Assembly (NCBI RefSeq): GCF_022682495.2
Contig: NC_071392.1
Coordinates: forward strand, 134,787,318-134,851,317
DNA length: 64,000 nt
From: Desmodus rotundus
Taxonomy: Eukaryota > Chordata > Mammalia > Chiroptera > Phyllostomidae
Direction of reading: 5' to 3'
Position 1 is the first letter of the stretch. Each line of letters starts with the position of its first letter. The notes beneath the pieces are model-generated. The model did no database searches and was not told where the DNA came from. It saw only the letters and a program-made list of their open reading frames with translations. Below, piece after piece: positions 9,434-20,879 of this stretch. The position numbers were made by a program, and so were the translations under genes.

Positions 9434-12400
9434 TTAGATACCAGTTAAAGGTGAGATCATATGGTATTTGGCTCTCACCACCTTGCTCATTTCACTTAGC
9501 ATAATGTTCTCCAGTTCCATCCATGCTGCCACAATGGGTGTAAGCTCATTCTTTCTCTCTGCTGCGTAGAATTCCATTGTGTAAATGTACTATAGGTTTT
9601 GGAACCACTTGTTTGCTGATGGGCACTTAGGTTGCTTCCAGTACTTGGCTATTGTAAATTGTGCTGCTATGAACATTGGGGTGCATTCTTTTGGAATGGT
9701 GTTTCAGGGCTCTTGGGGTGTAATCCCAGCAGCGAAATTGCTGGGTAAAGAGGCAGTTCCATTTTTAGTTTTCTGAGGAAATTCCATACTGTTTTCCATA
9801 GTGCCCTCAGCAGTCTTGCATTCCCACCAACAATGTACTAGGGTTCCCTTTTCTCTGCACCTCTCCAACATTTGTTTGTTCAGTTGTTTATGTTGCATAT
9901 ACTGACTGGCGTGAGATGGTACCTCACTGTGGTTTTAATTTACATCTCTCGGATGGCTCATGATGCTTAGCATCTTTTCATATGTCTTCAGGTCCTCTGT
10001 ATGTCTTCCTTGGAGAAGTGTCTGTTCAAGTCCTTTGCCCGTATTTTAAATGGGTTGTTTGTCTTCCTGGAGTGGAGTTGTGTTAGTTCTTTATATATTT
10101 TGGAGATCAGGCCCTTGTCTGAAGTATGATTGGAAAATATGTTTTCCCATACTGTTGGTTCTCTTTTCATTTTAATGCTGTTTTCTTTAATCATGCAGAA
10201 GCATTTTATTTCGATGAGGTCCCATTTGTTTATTCTTTCCTTTGTGTCCCTTGCTTTGGGGGATGTGTCTGTGAGGATATTGCTGCGTGGAATGTCTGAA
10301 ATTTTCCTGTCAATGTTTTCCTCAAGGACTTTTATGGTGTTACAACTTATATTTAAGTCTTTTATCCATCTTGAATTTATTTTTGTGTATGGTGTAAGTT
10401 GTTGATCGAGTTTCACTTTTTTGCACGTAGCTGTCCAGAACTCCCAACACCATTTGTTGAAGAGGATATTTTTGCTCCATTTTATGCTCTTGACTCCTTT
10501 GTAAAATATTAATTGACTGTAGAGATTGGGTTTCTTTCTGGGCCCTGTGTTCTTTTCCCTTGGTCTATGTGCCTGTTTTTTTTTGTTAGTAGGAGGATGT
10601 TTTGATTACAGTGGCCTTGGAATACAGTTTGATATCAGGTATTGTGATCCCTCCTTCTTTTTCTTCTTTCTCAAAATTGCTGCAGCTATTCCAGGTCTTT
10701 TATTGTTCCATAGAAATTTCTGAAGTGTTTGTTTTATATCTGTGATATATGCCACTTTAATAGGGATTACATTGAATCTATAAATTACTTTGGGTACAAT
10801 GGCCATTTTGATGATGTTAATTATTCCAATCCATGAGCATGGTACATGCTTCCATTTGTTTGTGTGTTCCTTAATTTCTTTCTTCAGTGTTGTGTAGTTT
10901 TCAGAGAACAAGTCTTTTCCCCACTTGGTTAGGTTTCTTCCTAGGTACTTTATTTTTCTTGTTGCTATATCAAATGGGATGTGTTTCCAGATTTCTGTTT
11001 CCACAGTTTCATTGTTGGTATACAGGAATGCCATTGATTTCTGAGTATTGACTTTGTATCCAGCTGTTTTGTCAAATTCATTTATTATGTGGAGTAGTTT
11101 TTTGGTGGAGTCTATAGGATTTTCCATGTACACTATCATGTCATCTGTACACAATGGCCATTTCATTTCCTCCTTTGCAATTTGGATGCCTTTTATTTCT
11201 TATTCTTGACTGATTGCCGTGGCTAGGACTTCCAAGAGTATGTTGAATAGGAGTGGTGAAAGTGGACACCCTTGTCTTGTTCCTGACCTTAGTGGCAAAG
11301 CTCTAAGTTTTTGTCCATTGAGTATGATGTTGGCTGTAGGTTTTTCATATATGTCATTTATTGTGTTGAGGAATGCTCCTTCTATTCCCACTTTGTTGAG
11401 GGTTTCTATCATAAATAGTTGCTGTACCTTATCAATTTTTTTCCACATCTATTTATGTGATCAAGTGGTTTTTGCCTTTGCTTTTGTTTATATGGTGTAT
11501 TATGTTTATGGAATCGCAAATATTGTACCATCCTTGCATCCCTGGATTGATTCCCACTTATTATGGTCTATGATCTTTTTAATGTATTTCTGGATGTGGT
11601 TTTCCAATATTTTGTTGAGAATTTTAGCATCTATGTTCAGCAGCGATTTTGGCCTGAAGCTTTCTTTCTTTGTTGTGTCTTTTTCTGGTTTTGAGATTAG
11701 GATGATGTTGGCTTCATAAAAAGAGTTTGGGAGTCTTTCATCAGTTTGGATTTTTTCGAATAGTCTGTGAAGGATAAGGATTAGCTCTTTCTAAAATGCT
11801 TTGTAGAATTCTCCTGTGAATCTTTCTGGTCCAGGGCTTTTTTGTGTTGGAATCTTTTTATTACTTTTTCAATTATATCAGGCATTACTGGTCTGTTCAG
11901 GATTTCTGCTCCTTCTTCATTAAGTTTTGGAAGGTTATATTATTCTAGAATTTTGTCCATTTCATCTAGGTTTTTTAATTTTTTGGCATACAGTTCTTCA
12001 AAGTAATTTCTTACAATCCTTTTTATTTTGGTGGTATCATATGTAGTCACTCCTGTTTCATTTCTGATTGTGTTTATTTAGGGTCTCTTTTTTTCCTGAT
12101 GAGCCTGCTTAAGGGTTTGTCGATTTTCTTTGTCATTTGAAAGAACCAGCTCCTGGATTTGTTGATACTTACAATTGTGCTTTTAGTCTCTACGTAATTT
12201 AATTCTGCTCTGATCTTGGTTATTTCCTCCTTGTACTTGCTCTGGGTTGTCTTTGTTGTTCCTCGACTTCTTGTAGTTGTACTGTTAGGTTTTTTTATTT
12301 GAGCTGTTTCTATTCTTTTATAGCCCTGTATTGCTATAAACTTCCCTCTGAGGACTGCCTTTGCTCTGTCCCATAGGTTTTGGATTTTTGTGAGTTCATT

Positions 12401-13231
12401 TTTGTTTGTTTCCAGAAACGTTTTGATTTCTCCCCTAATCTCATTTTTCACCCATTCATTGTTTAATAGCATGCTATTCAATCTCCATGTTTTTTAGTGT
12501 TTTGGGGTTTTTTCCTTGGGAGTTGTTTCTATCTCCTGTCCCTTATGGTCACAGAAAATACTTGATCTGATTTCAATTTTCATGACTTCTTGAGGCTTGT
12601 TTTGTGTCCTATCATGTGGTCTGTCTTTGAAAATGTTCCATGGGTATTTGAAAAGAATGTGTATTTTGCTTCCTTGGGATGAAAGGCTCTATATATATCA
12701 GTTAAGTCCATTTCATCTAGGTTATTGTTCAGTGACACAATATCCTTGTTGATATTTTGTTTGGAATATCTGTCCATCTTTGACAGTGGTGTATTAAAAT
12801 CCCCTACTATAATTGCGTTGCTGTCAATATCTTTCTTGAAGTCCTCCAAGATTTTCTTTAAGTATTTGGGTGCTCCTGTGTTTGGAACATATATATTTAC
12901 AATGTTTATGTCTTCTTGGTGGATTCTTCCTTTGAGTATTATGAAGTGGCCTTCTGGATTTCTGTTTATGGCCCTTTTTTGAAGTCTATTTTGTCTGATA
13001 TGAGTATTGCTACAGCTGTTTTTTTCTTTCCTGTGCATTTGCTTGGAATATTTGTTTCCAGCCCTCCAGTTTCCATCTGTATAGGTCTTCTGTCCTGAGG
13101 TGGGTCTCTTGTAGGCAGCATATGTGTGGGTCATCCTTTCTTATCCATTCTGCTATTTTATGTCTTTTGATTGGAGCATTGAATCCATTTACATTTAAGG
13201 TTATTATTGGTAGGTACTTATTCATTGCCAA
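9434..13231 (-). pseudogene. L1-B ORF2, broken
   Basis: The first initiation codon has decayed to TTG at 13231, while the second methionine (13225) is kept: MNKYLPIITLNVNGFNAP. The endonuclease continues (DDPHICCLQETHLRTEDLY, then [16 protein letters not shown]). The RT domain has motif [17 protein letters not shown] near 11255. The motif C region near 11150 reads [11 protein letters not shown], so the usual FADD has become CTDD with both aspartates kept. Numerous frameshifts separate these blocks. The expected stop is the TAA complementary to 9434-9436. Confidence 0.85.
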
Positions 13232-13241
13232 TTTTTTGTAC

Positions 13242-14200
13242 CTATGTTCCTCTCCTTATCTCTCTTTTCCTTCCTTCCCTTAAAACATTCCCTTTAGCAT
13301 CTCTTGTAGAGCTTGTTTGGTGGAGGCACATTCTTTTAGACTTCTTTTGTCTGGGAAACCTCTTATTTGTCCTTGTATCTTGATTGAGAGTCTTGCTGGG
13401 TAAAGTAGTCTTGGTTGCAGGTCTCTGGTTCTCATTACTTAGAATATTTTTTGCCATTCTCTTCTGGCTTGGAGCATTTCCATTGAGAAGTCAGTTGCTA
13501 ACCTTATCGGGGTTCCCTTGTATGTTACTTCCTGTTTCTCCCTTGCTGCCTTTAAGATTCTTCTTTGTCTTGGTATTTTGCCACTTTAATTATGATGTGT
13601 CTCGCAGTGGGCCTCTTTGGGCTCCTCTTGCTTGGGATTCTTTGTGTTTCTTGGATTTGTGTGACTTTTCTCTCATCAGATTAGGGAAATTCTCCATCAA
13701 TACTTTTTCAAACAGGTTTTCTATCCCTTGCTCCTCCTCTTCTCTTTCTGGTAATCCTATTATATGGATATTATTGCATTTCATGTTGTCCTACATTTCC
13801 CTTAACCCCTCTTCATTCTTTCTGAGCCTGTCTTCTTTTTCTTGGTCATTCTGGGTGTGTTTTTCTACCTTGTCCTATAGTTCACTGATCCAATCCTCTG
13901 CTTCATCGAGCCTGGTTTTGATTCCTTCTACTATTTTCTTCAGTTTAAAAATTTTAATCTTCATTTCCTCTTCCCATTGTTGAGAGTTTCCTTTTCCTTT
14001 TTTATATGGATATAGTTTGCATTGAGTTCATTGTAGTTTCCCTGTAGTTTTTGGTTATTCTGTGTGAGCTTGTAATACTTGTTTGTAACCAATTCCTTGA
14101 ACTCATTATCTGATAGCTGACTTGCCTCTTTTTTGTTTAGCATTGTTTCTGAGACTTCCCCCTTTCCTTTCATTTGGGGATTGTTTCTTTGTCTTCTCAT
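13242..14200 (-). pseudogene. L1-B ORF1, broken
   Basis: The ATG is complementary to 14198-14200, giving MRRQRNNPQMKGKGEVSE. The coiled coil and RRM (NNIHIIGLPEREEEEQ, then ENLFEKVLMENFPNL near 13690-13780) and the C-terminal domain down to about 13242 are recognisable but frameshifted. The GEEEEQ stretch of sister copies has become REEEEQ. Confidence 0.8.
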
Positions 14201-15186
14201 TGTTTGTGAGACTCTTCCTGTTAGTTTCTTCTTCTTAAGTTGCCCTGTTCTGACCCCCTGAGTTTTTGGTGTAAACTTCTGTGATAGAATACCTGTTAGA
14301 TTTAGTGGTACTGTCTCCTTGGTCTCCTGATCTTACTGTTATTGGGCTATGGTTTATGTTGGCTCTGTGTATGTCTTTGGTTTTTGGTTCTTTTTGGGTA
14401 TTTCTTTGGTGTGTTTTCCCACCAGCTATTCATCTGAGAGTCAGTCTGTCCCCCACCTCTTGTTTTCTGTTGTGGAGGTGTGGGCAGGTTTTGTTGGAGC
14501 TGGTTCTTCTGTGTGTACAAGGTTTTGAGGCTTTTCTCTTGCTCTTGTTGAGTTGTTTGTTCTTAGTAATTTATTCACTATTTATTTGTATTTTCAGATC
14601 GGTCCTGTGTTGAGTTAGTGTGGCTTCCCCTCCCTCCTTCTCCTTCTTCTTTTCTCGTTGTTCTTTGCTTTGTTGGTGGCTTTCCTCTTCTAGGAGGTAT
14701 CCTGGTGTTCCCAGCTTCTACCCACTCACTCTTTATGGTAATCCTTCCCTGGGCTATGGGTGTGAGCACAGAACCTTCCTTGATTCGGACTCTTTCAGGT
14801 GCCTGTTGTCTCAGTTCCCTCCGAGATGAGGTGCAGACACTCCCCAGTCTCTGGGCACACTCCTGGTCACTGGGCAACCTCCCCCAGTTGGTGCCTGTAG
14901 TCTCAGCTCCCTCCAAGATGAGGTGCGAACACTCCCTGGTTGCTGTGCACACTCCCTGCATTGATGCCTGTAGTCTCAGCTCCCTCTGCGATGAGGTGTG
15001 GACACTCCCCGGTGGATGGGCACACTCCCCAGTCACTGGGCACCCTCCCCCAGTTGGTGCCTGTTGTCGCAGCTCTCTCTGAGATGAGGTGTGCACAGTC
15101 CCCAAATGGGTGGTGGGGTGGAGAGGAGACAGGAGCTCTTGCTGCAGAGGAATTCCCCAAAGTGCCCTGGAGGGTCTTTTTCTTTC
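14201..15186 (-). promoter_or_regulatory. L1-B 5' UTR, ORF1-proximal part
   Basis: Leader between the ORF1 start and the L1-C insertion. 14201-14700 matches the ORF1-proximal leader of L1-D (26123-26645), for example GGTATCCTGGT and GTAAACTTCTGTG. Beyond that the two copies differ: L1-B carries a minisatellite (14799-15115) where L1-D carries an AT-rich block. Confidence 0.7.
14799..15115 (-). repeat. Minisatellite in the L1-B 5' UTR, four units of about 73-93 bp
   Basis: GCCTGTNGTC followed by CAGCTCCCTC and GATGAGGTG recurs with starts at 14801, 14893, 14966 and 15059. The spacings are 92, 73 and 93 bp, so units alternate between a long and a short form. The long form also contains CACTGGGCAACCTCCCCCAG. 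Variable-number units in L1 leaders have precedent as promoter monomers; here that role is inference. Confidence 0.75.
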
Positions 15187-16108
15187 TTTTCTTTTTTTTT
15201 ATTGTTATTCAATTACAGTTGTATGTCTTTTCTCCCCATCCCTCCACCACACCCCAGGTGAACCCACCTCCCTCCCCCCTCTCCACCCTCCCCCTTGGTT
15301 TTGTCCATGTGTCCTTTATAGTAGTTCCTGTAATCCCCTCTACCCACTGTCCCCGCCCCCACCCCCCTCCCCCGCCCTGGCTATTGTTAGATTGTTCTTA
15401 ACTTCAATGTCTCTGGTTATATTTTGTTTGCTTTTTTCTTCTATTGCTTATGTTCCAGTTAAAGGTGAGATCATATGGTATTTGTCCCTCACTTCCTGGC
15501 TTATTTCACTTAGCATAATGCTCTCTAGTTTCATCCATGCTGTTGCAAAGGGTATAAGCTCCTTCTTTCTCTCTGCTGCATAGAATTCCATTGTGTAAAT
15601 ATACCATAGTTTTTGGATCCACTCGTTTGCTGATGGGCACTTCGGTTGCTTCCAGTACTTGGCTATTGTAAATTGTGCTGCTATGAACATTGGGGTGCAC
15701 AGATTCTTTTGGATTGGTGTTTCAGTGTTCTTAGGGTATAATCCCAGCAGCGGAATTACTGGGTCAAAGGGCAGTTCCATTTTTAGTTTTCTGAGGAAAT
15801 TCCATACTGTTTTCCACAGTGGCCTCACCAGTCTGCATTCCCACCAACAGTGCACTAGGGTTCCCTTTTCTCCACATCCTCTCCAACATTTGTTTGTGGA
15901 TTTGTTTATGTTGGCCATTCTGACTGGTGTGAGATGATACCTCATTGTGGTTTTAATTTGCATCTCTCTGATGGCTAGTGATGCTGAGCATCTTTTCATA
16001 TGTCTCTGGGCCCTCTGTATGTCTTCCTTGGTGAAGTGTCTGTTCAAGTCCTTTGCCCATTTTTTAATTGGGTTGTTTGTCTTCCTGGAGTGGAGTCGTG
16101 TGCTCCTG
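15187..16108 (-). mobile_element. L1-C: young 5'-truncated LINE-1 inside L1-B
   Basis: Begins on the plus strand with the T-rich mirror of a poly(A) tail, then ATTGTTATTCAATTACAG, and runs through the 3' UTR and ORF2 C terminus to GAGTGGAGTCGTGTG at about 16108. The L1-B leader then resumes with CTCCTGCTCAATCCTG, which also follows the same T-rich leader segment in L1-D at 28063. The ORF2 part is still fully open, so this is one of the youngest L1s in the window. I did not find a convincing target duplication. Confidence 0.85.
15448..16108 (-). pseudogene. L1-C ORF2 C-terminal 220 codons, uninterrupted
   Basis: One open frame without stops or frameshifts from the truncation point to the natural TAA (complement of 15448-15450). 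It covers the region after the RT, including the Cys-rich motif [18 protein letters not shown], the block [19 protein letters not shown], and the terminal MISPLTGT. It lacks the endonuclease, the RT and a start codon, so it is a dead 5'-truncated copy despite being open. Confidence 0.85.
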
Positions 16109-16638
16109 CTCAATCCTGTGGCTCCCTCTGTACAAGGAAGGGCCCGTCATCTCACACAGTCCACCTCTCCAGCTAGGCTGGGGTCTGTCCAGGTCAGGAT
16201 CGCACACTGCCCAACTTTCAACTCTGCTCAGCCAGCGCCCGTGGTCTCCCTGGGTTTTCCACTTTGTCCTTATTCCCCTCCCTGTGACCTCAGGCAACCA
16301 GGTCTGTCACAGTGTTGCTAGGCCTTGTTTGGAAGTGGAGGGGGCTGTTAACCTGGCTCTCTTCCAGGAGTCCTGTGGCAGGCCTGGCAGGGGCAGGCCT
16401 GGGGCTGCCGCCACCCTGGTCCCCATGTTGGTCCCAGGGACCTTTTTGTCCTGAAGCAATCCCCTTACCTTCTGTTTTCTCAGTGTCCTCTGTACTTTTT
16501 GGTCTTCTATCTTCATAAATGTTGGGCTGCTTTTGGCTGTTCGCTTTGCTCAGTAGAATGGGCAGGTGTTTCACCCACGTGCAGAGGGAAGTTAACTCCG
16601 CTCCCACGTATCTTGCCACCATCTTCTCTCTCCCAAGT
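16109..16638 (-). promoter_or_regulatory. L1-B 5' UTR, distal part and 5' end
   Basis: Matches the distal leader of L1-D (28063-28437 plus 30503-30655) through shared blocks such as ACAAGGAAGGG, CTTATTCCCCTCCCTG and CTGAAGCAATCCCCTTAC. The extreme 5' end, read on the minus strand, is AGAAGATGGTGGCAAGATAC, placing a CCAT (YY1-type) core within the first bases, as in L1-A, D and F. Confidence 0.7.
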
Positions 16639-16935
16639 AGTTTTTTGGTGGTTTGTATAAGATTTTCTGTGTACAGTCTTATGTCATCTGCAAGCAATGA
16701 CAATTTTACTTCTTCCTTTCCAATTTTGGTGCCTTTTATTTCTTCTTCTTGTCTGATTTCTACATCTAGAGCTTCCAATAGTATGTTGAATAGGAATGGT
16801 GAAATCAGTCATCCTTGTCTTGTTCCTGGTCTTAGTGGGTAAGTTTTTAGCGTTAGTCCATTGAGTATGATATAGGCTATAGGTTTCTCATATATGTTGA
16901 GGTGTGCTCTCTTTATTCCCACTTTGCTATTTCTC
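16639..16935 (-). pseudogene. L1-G ORF2 fragment: RT motifs B to C
   Basis: On the minus strand this short piece translates to the [20 protein letters not shown] motif C region (near 16690) preceded by a decayed motif B (plus strand CATCCTTGTCTTGTTCCTG near 16809). The ADD aspartates are kept. It ends where an apparent internal deletion joins it to AT-rich sequence and then ORF1. Confidence 0.65.
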
Positions 16936-16959
16936 CTTCAATTTTATAAATAACATTGC

Positions 16960-17698
16960 TTGGTTAAGTAGCTTTGATTGTCATTCCTTGCTTTTCATCA
17001 CCTAGAATATTTCATGCCACTTCTTTCTGGCCTGAAATGTTTTTGTTGAGAAATCAAATAACAGTCTAATCGGTGGTCTCTTGTATTTTTCCACCTGCTT
17101 TTCTCTTGTGGCTTTTAGGATTCTCTCCTTATCTTTAAGCCTTGTCTTTTTAATTATGTGTCTTTGTGTAGGCTTCTTTGGGTCCAAATTGTCTATGGCT
17201 CTGAGTTATTTGGACTTGTGTATTTTTTCCTCCCCCAGATGAAGCAATGTTTTGGTCACTATTTCTTCAAACAGTTCCACTGTTATTTTCTTGCTCTCTT
17301 CTACTTCTGGTAGTGCCATGATGAAGATGTTTTTAGGCTTCATGTTGTCCAAAATGCTTCTTAAGTTCTCCTTATTTTAAAAAAAATTTCTTTTTTCTTT
17401 TTGATGTTCTGTCTGATTGTTTTTCCTACCTTGTCTTCAAAATTCCTTATTCGGTCCTCTTTTTCATATAACCTACTGTTTATTCCTTCCAGTGTGTGAT
17501 TTATTTCAGATTTTACATTCTCTATTTCTGACTGGTCCTTTTTAATGGTTTCTATGTCTTTATTTATGCTGTTGAATAGTCTTATAATCATTCTCTATAC
17601 TCTTTATCTGATAGATTGTTTGCCTCCTTTTAATCTAGCTCTTCTTTTGGAGAATTTTCTTGTTATTTCATTTGGGGTCTGTTTCTTTGTCTTTCCAT
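16960..17698 (-). pseudogene. L1-G ORF1, decayed
   Basis: The likely ATG is complementary to 17696-17698 (MERQRNRPQMK). Downstream are a poor coiled coil (IENVKSEINHTLEGINSRL) and a C-terminal domain (KDKERILKATREKQVEKYK; FSTKTFQARKKWHEIF). Several stops interrupt it. The residues differ from the L1-A/B/F type, supporting a separate family. Confidence 0.7.
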
Positions 17699-18655
17699 TT
17701 GGGCTGCTTCTTTGTATTTATTTCTATATATTAGGTAGATCTGCAAAGATTCTTGTGTAGGCTTTTGTCAGACACTTGTTGCGACTAGCCCTGGTCAACC
17801 TGTTGGAGCTACCAGTGATCCTCATTGTGTGGGTCTCTCTGCTGGGCCTGTTTGCAGGCAGAAAGAACCAGGCTGCACATCAAGGCTGGCTTTTATCACC
17901 ATCAGGTCCTGGGAAGAGTCAGCTGAAGTCTCATAGAGTTCTCAGAGACCTGATCAGCAGCCCAGCTTAAGTTCCAAAGGGTGGGGCAGAATAATTCCTG
18001 TGCTCATGGGTATTGCTTCCCCTCTTTGATGTCATTCAGAATGGAGTGCTGTGCCTGAGAAAGATGGCTTCTGCAGTATGGAGAATGACTCAGCACAGGG
18101 ATCCTGGTAGCTGTTTTTCCCCAGATCCACCAGCCCCAGACTCTCCTTGAGCATCTCTGGTCCACTCTGCCTTCCCTCTGCTGGAGCCCAGGGTAAGTGG
18201 CTGCAAATGAAATTTCATTCTTTGGCTCTTTAAGAGGCTCTCTGAGACTCCAGCCATCTCTCCCTGGCAGACTGAAACCATGCTGCTTTTCAAAGCTGCA
18301 TGTTATCTGGGTTCCCTTCTGACTCAGTTGTTATAGGCTGAGGAGCCTAACTTGGGGTTTAGATCTCACACTTTTCAGGAAGAACCCTCATTCAGACACT
18401 GAAATATCCCTCTGGCACTTCGGCTGACATCCATGTGAGCCCAGCCAGCCCTCTCATGCCACCTCTTTTTCCCTACCTGTATCATTGTGGTAAAGTTGTT
18501 TCTTTTGTCTGTGCATGGTTATAAGGCTTCTCTTCTGCTATTGTTAGCTGTTCATTCTGGATGATTTCTCTACAATTAATTGTAATTCCAGATTGGTCCT
18601 AGGAGGAGGTTAATGTAGCTTCTACCTACTCCTCTGCCATTTTGGATCCACCCCT
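17699..18655 (-). promoter_or_regulatory. L1-G 5' UTR
   Basis: About 0.95 kb of leader, more GC-rich than its surroundings, from the ORF1 start to the 5' terminus. The plus-strand end CTCCTCTGCCATTTTGGATC is, read in L1 sense, a GATCCAAAATGGCAGAGGAG start, again with a CCAT core. It shares no obvious sequence with the L1-B leader. Confidence 0.6.
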
Positions 18656-20090
18656 CTCTAAAATTAAACATATTCTTGGGTGAGGATTAAAAAAAGAGAA
18701 ACTTTTGACAGATGTGCTTAAATTTCTCTCTAGGGCTTTAGCTAAATTCTGGTATCACCCATGCATCTGCAACTGTGGCTGCCATTTGACTAATTCATAG
18801 ATGACAAGCCTGTAACAGGCATGCACTGGACTAATGGCTGTGGTGCTGTAAGTACACACTTTTATATCATTTCTACTATACTTCTTGTAGGCGTACCACC
18901 AGATTATCCTGGTCTCCTGAGTACAAAATTATTTTCCTTGCATCTGAAATAGAGATGGAAGTAAATATTGGATGTGCTAGTCACAATCTGGAGAACGTGA
19001 AATAAGTTTCCCTGAGTGAAGAATGTCTATGGTATCAGCTGCAAGTAAATTAATTTGTATGGAGATTGGCTTGTCAGGCCAGTGGAACCCTGAACCAGGC
19101 ACTTAATCCTAAAGGCTGCAGATGAAGAAAGGACTGCAGAAGTTGAGGTTGGCTTACAATCTGTCTTATTTTGAGATCCTCAGAAGCAAATTCTGCAACA
19201 AAAATTTGAATGCAAGTGCCTCATCTGGGCTGTGAAATAATTACCAGCGGGGGACTGAAAAACTGACTCAAGAAAGAAAAGGTTGCCCACCAAATGTACA
19301 TCATGAAGACAGTTATCTCTGTGAGCAGTTGGAGCTCAGCCCCTTTGGGAAACTCTGGGAGCCATTGTAGAACTTATGCCTCAGCATTATTCCACCTGAG
19401 GGGCAAAGGACCTGGGATATCTATTTACCCAATAGCTGGAAAGCTCTCAGGCAAAGTAATGCAGGCACTGACAGAGGTCTGGAAGTCAGGAGAGGTACTT
19501 TGGAGAGTAAAGGCAAGAGGATAATGGAGTGGGCTACCAATAGCATCAGCTTTCTGGCTTTCAGAGTTCCTAAAGCTAACAGTGACCCTAATGCATAGGA
19601 AAATGCAATCAACAATGTTAACTATGCACACTTACAGAAATTCTAGTTTCTCTATATTTTCTAATTGCAAATTTTTTGATATGTTAATTTGTATTAACTT
19701 TCATCCACCACTCCCACCACCTACTCCTCCTTTGATTTCATTGTTTCTTTGCCTGCTTTTTGTGCCCCTGATTTTCTGGTGTCCTAGGTATAGTCTTAAT
19801 TTGCTTCTTGCATCACTGACCACTGTTTAACAAGTAAGGTGGAAGTAGCATAAAGATGACACTGCAGGTCCCCAATGGAAAACCAAAAGTGAAAGTCATT
19901 TCCTTAGCTGGGCTCTGACACCATACAACATAATGATGGGAGGGCTTTACTAATGATACCAGAGTCTCTATTGAGTGAGGGTATATTCTTTGCCAGGCAT
20001 ATACATTAACTCCCCAAACTGTCATAGTAACTGCCTGTTTTTCTATCCACTCCATGTTCCTTCATCACATTGGCCTATAGCAAAATCAGA
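18656..20090. other. Unassigned sequence between L1-G and a MIR
   Basis: No convincing gene, RNA or repeat. Only short open frames occur here (76 codons or fewer), with no recognisable domain or splice structure. Composition is ordinary intergenic. Strongly diverged old repeats cannot be excluded by eye. Confidence 0.5.
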
Positions 20091-20094
20091 TGAC

Positions 20095-20335
20095 AAAATT
20101 TTTGAGAGCTTCTATGTGTCAGGCACTGCTGGAAGCATTCTGTGTGTGTCATTTTTGTCCATAAACAACATTCTGGAGTCCGAACTATTATTAACCTTAT
20201 TTTTTTTTAAATGAGTAAATTCAAGCACCTGGAGGTTAAGTGGCTTCCCAATGTTATACAAAGCCAACATATGACACATATGAACTCATGCCTTCTGTCT
20301 TTAGAGGATATGCTCATAACCATTGCATCACCATA
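20095..20335 (+). repeat. MIR SINE, diverged
   Basis: The order of landmarks is that of a mammalian-wide interspersed repeat: CTTCTATGTGTCAGGCACTG, then ATTATTAACCTTAT, then AAATGAGTAAATTCAAGCAC, GGAGGTTAAGTGGCTTCCCA, and TATACAAAGCC with GAACTCATGCC. MIRs are ancient tRNA-derived SINEs mobilised by L2. This copy is old and has no visible target duplication. Confidence 0.7.
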
Positions 20336-20639
20336 CTGTAAGCTGCTTGTGGCCCAGCTGAATCACTAGCTGATGAGGAAAGAAATTGCAAATATGATTT
20401 TATTAGTTATAAGTCACATAGAACTCCTGGCGAAGTGACCTATTGATGTCCCTTCAATCTCTCAGGTTAATGTCAGAAAGAACATCATATTTGAAGACAT
20501 ATCCTCAGCAGGCAGTTTACCTAGAAAGTAGGGAGCAGATTTATAGGTCTGGGAGTGGGAATGAGAAAGAGCTGCTCTCAAGTAGAAGGTGAGAGGCCTA
20601 GGGAATTGATCCAAAGCTGTGTTCAATAGGACACCTTTT
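20336..20639. other. Unassigned sequence before the Ves SINE
   Basis: About 300 bp between the MIR and the target duplication of the Ves SINE. I see no gene, RNA or recognisable repeat in it. Confidence 0.5.
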
Positions 20640-20653
20640 AAAACCATGGCTTT
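20640..20653. repeat. Target-site duplication, left copy (Ves SINE)
   Basis: AAAACCATGGCTTT, matched by AAAACCATGACTTT at 20866-20879 with one difference. The bases just before are CCTTTT, so the cut site reads TTTT/AAAA, the preferred site of L1 endonuclease. Confidence 0.85.
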
Positions 20654-20654
20654 T

Positions 20655-20865
20655 CCCTGACTGGTGTAGCTCAGTGGATTGAGTTCAGGCCTGCAAACCA
20701 AAAGGTTGCCGGTAGGATTCCCAGTAATGGTACATGCCTAGGTTGTGGGCCTAGTCCCCAGTTGGATGCACGTGAGAGCAACCACACATTAATGCTTCTC
20801 TACCTCTTTTTCTCCTTCCCTTCCCATCACTCTAAAAATAAATCAATAAAATGGTTAAAAAAAAT
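20655..20865 (+). mobile_element. Ves-type tRNA-derived SINE
   Basis: Begins CCCTGACTGGTGTAGCTCAG. It contains a pol III A box (TAGCTCAGTGG, 20667-20677) and a decayed B box (GGTAGGATTCC, 20711-20721). It ends in a CT-rich segment and an A-rich tail containing AATAAATCAATAAAATGG. The length of about 210 bp, this opening and this layout are those of the Ves SINE family of yangochiropteran bats, which depends on L1 for movement. Flanking 14-bp direct repeats (20640-20653 and 20866-20879) give precise ends. It is the strongest taxonomic marker in the window. Confidence 0.9.
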
Positions 20866-20879
20866 AAAACCATGACTTT
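20866..20879. repeat. Target-site duplication, right copy (Ves SINE)
   Basis: AAAACCATGACTTT, directly after the A-rich tail of the SINE; it pairs with 20640-20653. Confidence 0.85.

Larger units (their letters stand above)
9180..16638 (-). mobile_element. L1-B: full-length LINE-1, minus strand, with nested L1-C
   Basis: In minus orientation: T-rich tail and 3' UTR (about 9180-9433), ORF2 (9434-13231), ORF1 (13242-14200), and a 5' UTR in two parts (14201-15186 and 16109-16638) separated by L1-C. The 5' end is CCACCATCTTC on the plus strand, the mirror of the AAGATGGTGG start of L1-A. The coding parts are degraded by many indels. It lies next to an older L1 on both sides, consistent with insertion into pre-existing L1 sequence. 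Confidence 0.88.
16639..18655 (-). mobile_element. L1-G: older LINE-1, 5' half with internal deletion
   Basis: Minus-strand L1 that starts abruptly inside the RT domain (16639-16935), jumps to ORF1 (about 16960-17698), and continues through a 5' UTR to a 5' end at about 18655, where the plus strand reads CTGCCATTTTGGATCCACCC. It belongs to a different, older family than L1-A/B/F, with a different leader and ORF1. Most of ORF2 and the 3' end are missing. L1-B lies exactly at its 3' break, suggesting that insertion of L1-B came with loss of target DNA, or that the deletion came later. Confidence 0.75.

Noticed and set aside
14799..15115. CRISPR-like array
   Set aside because: Repeats and spacers are not of constant size and the whole block lies in an L1 leader of a mammalian genome.
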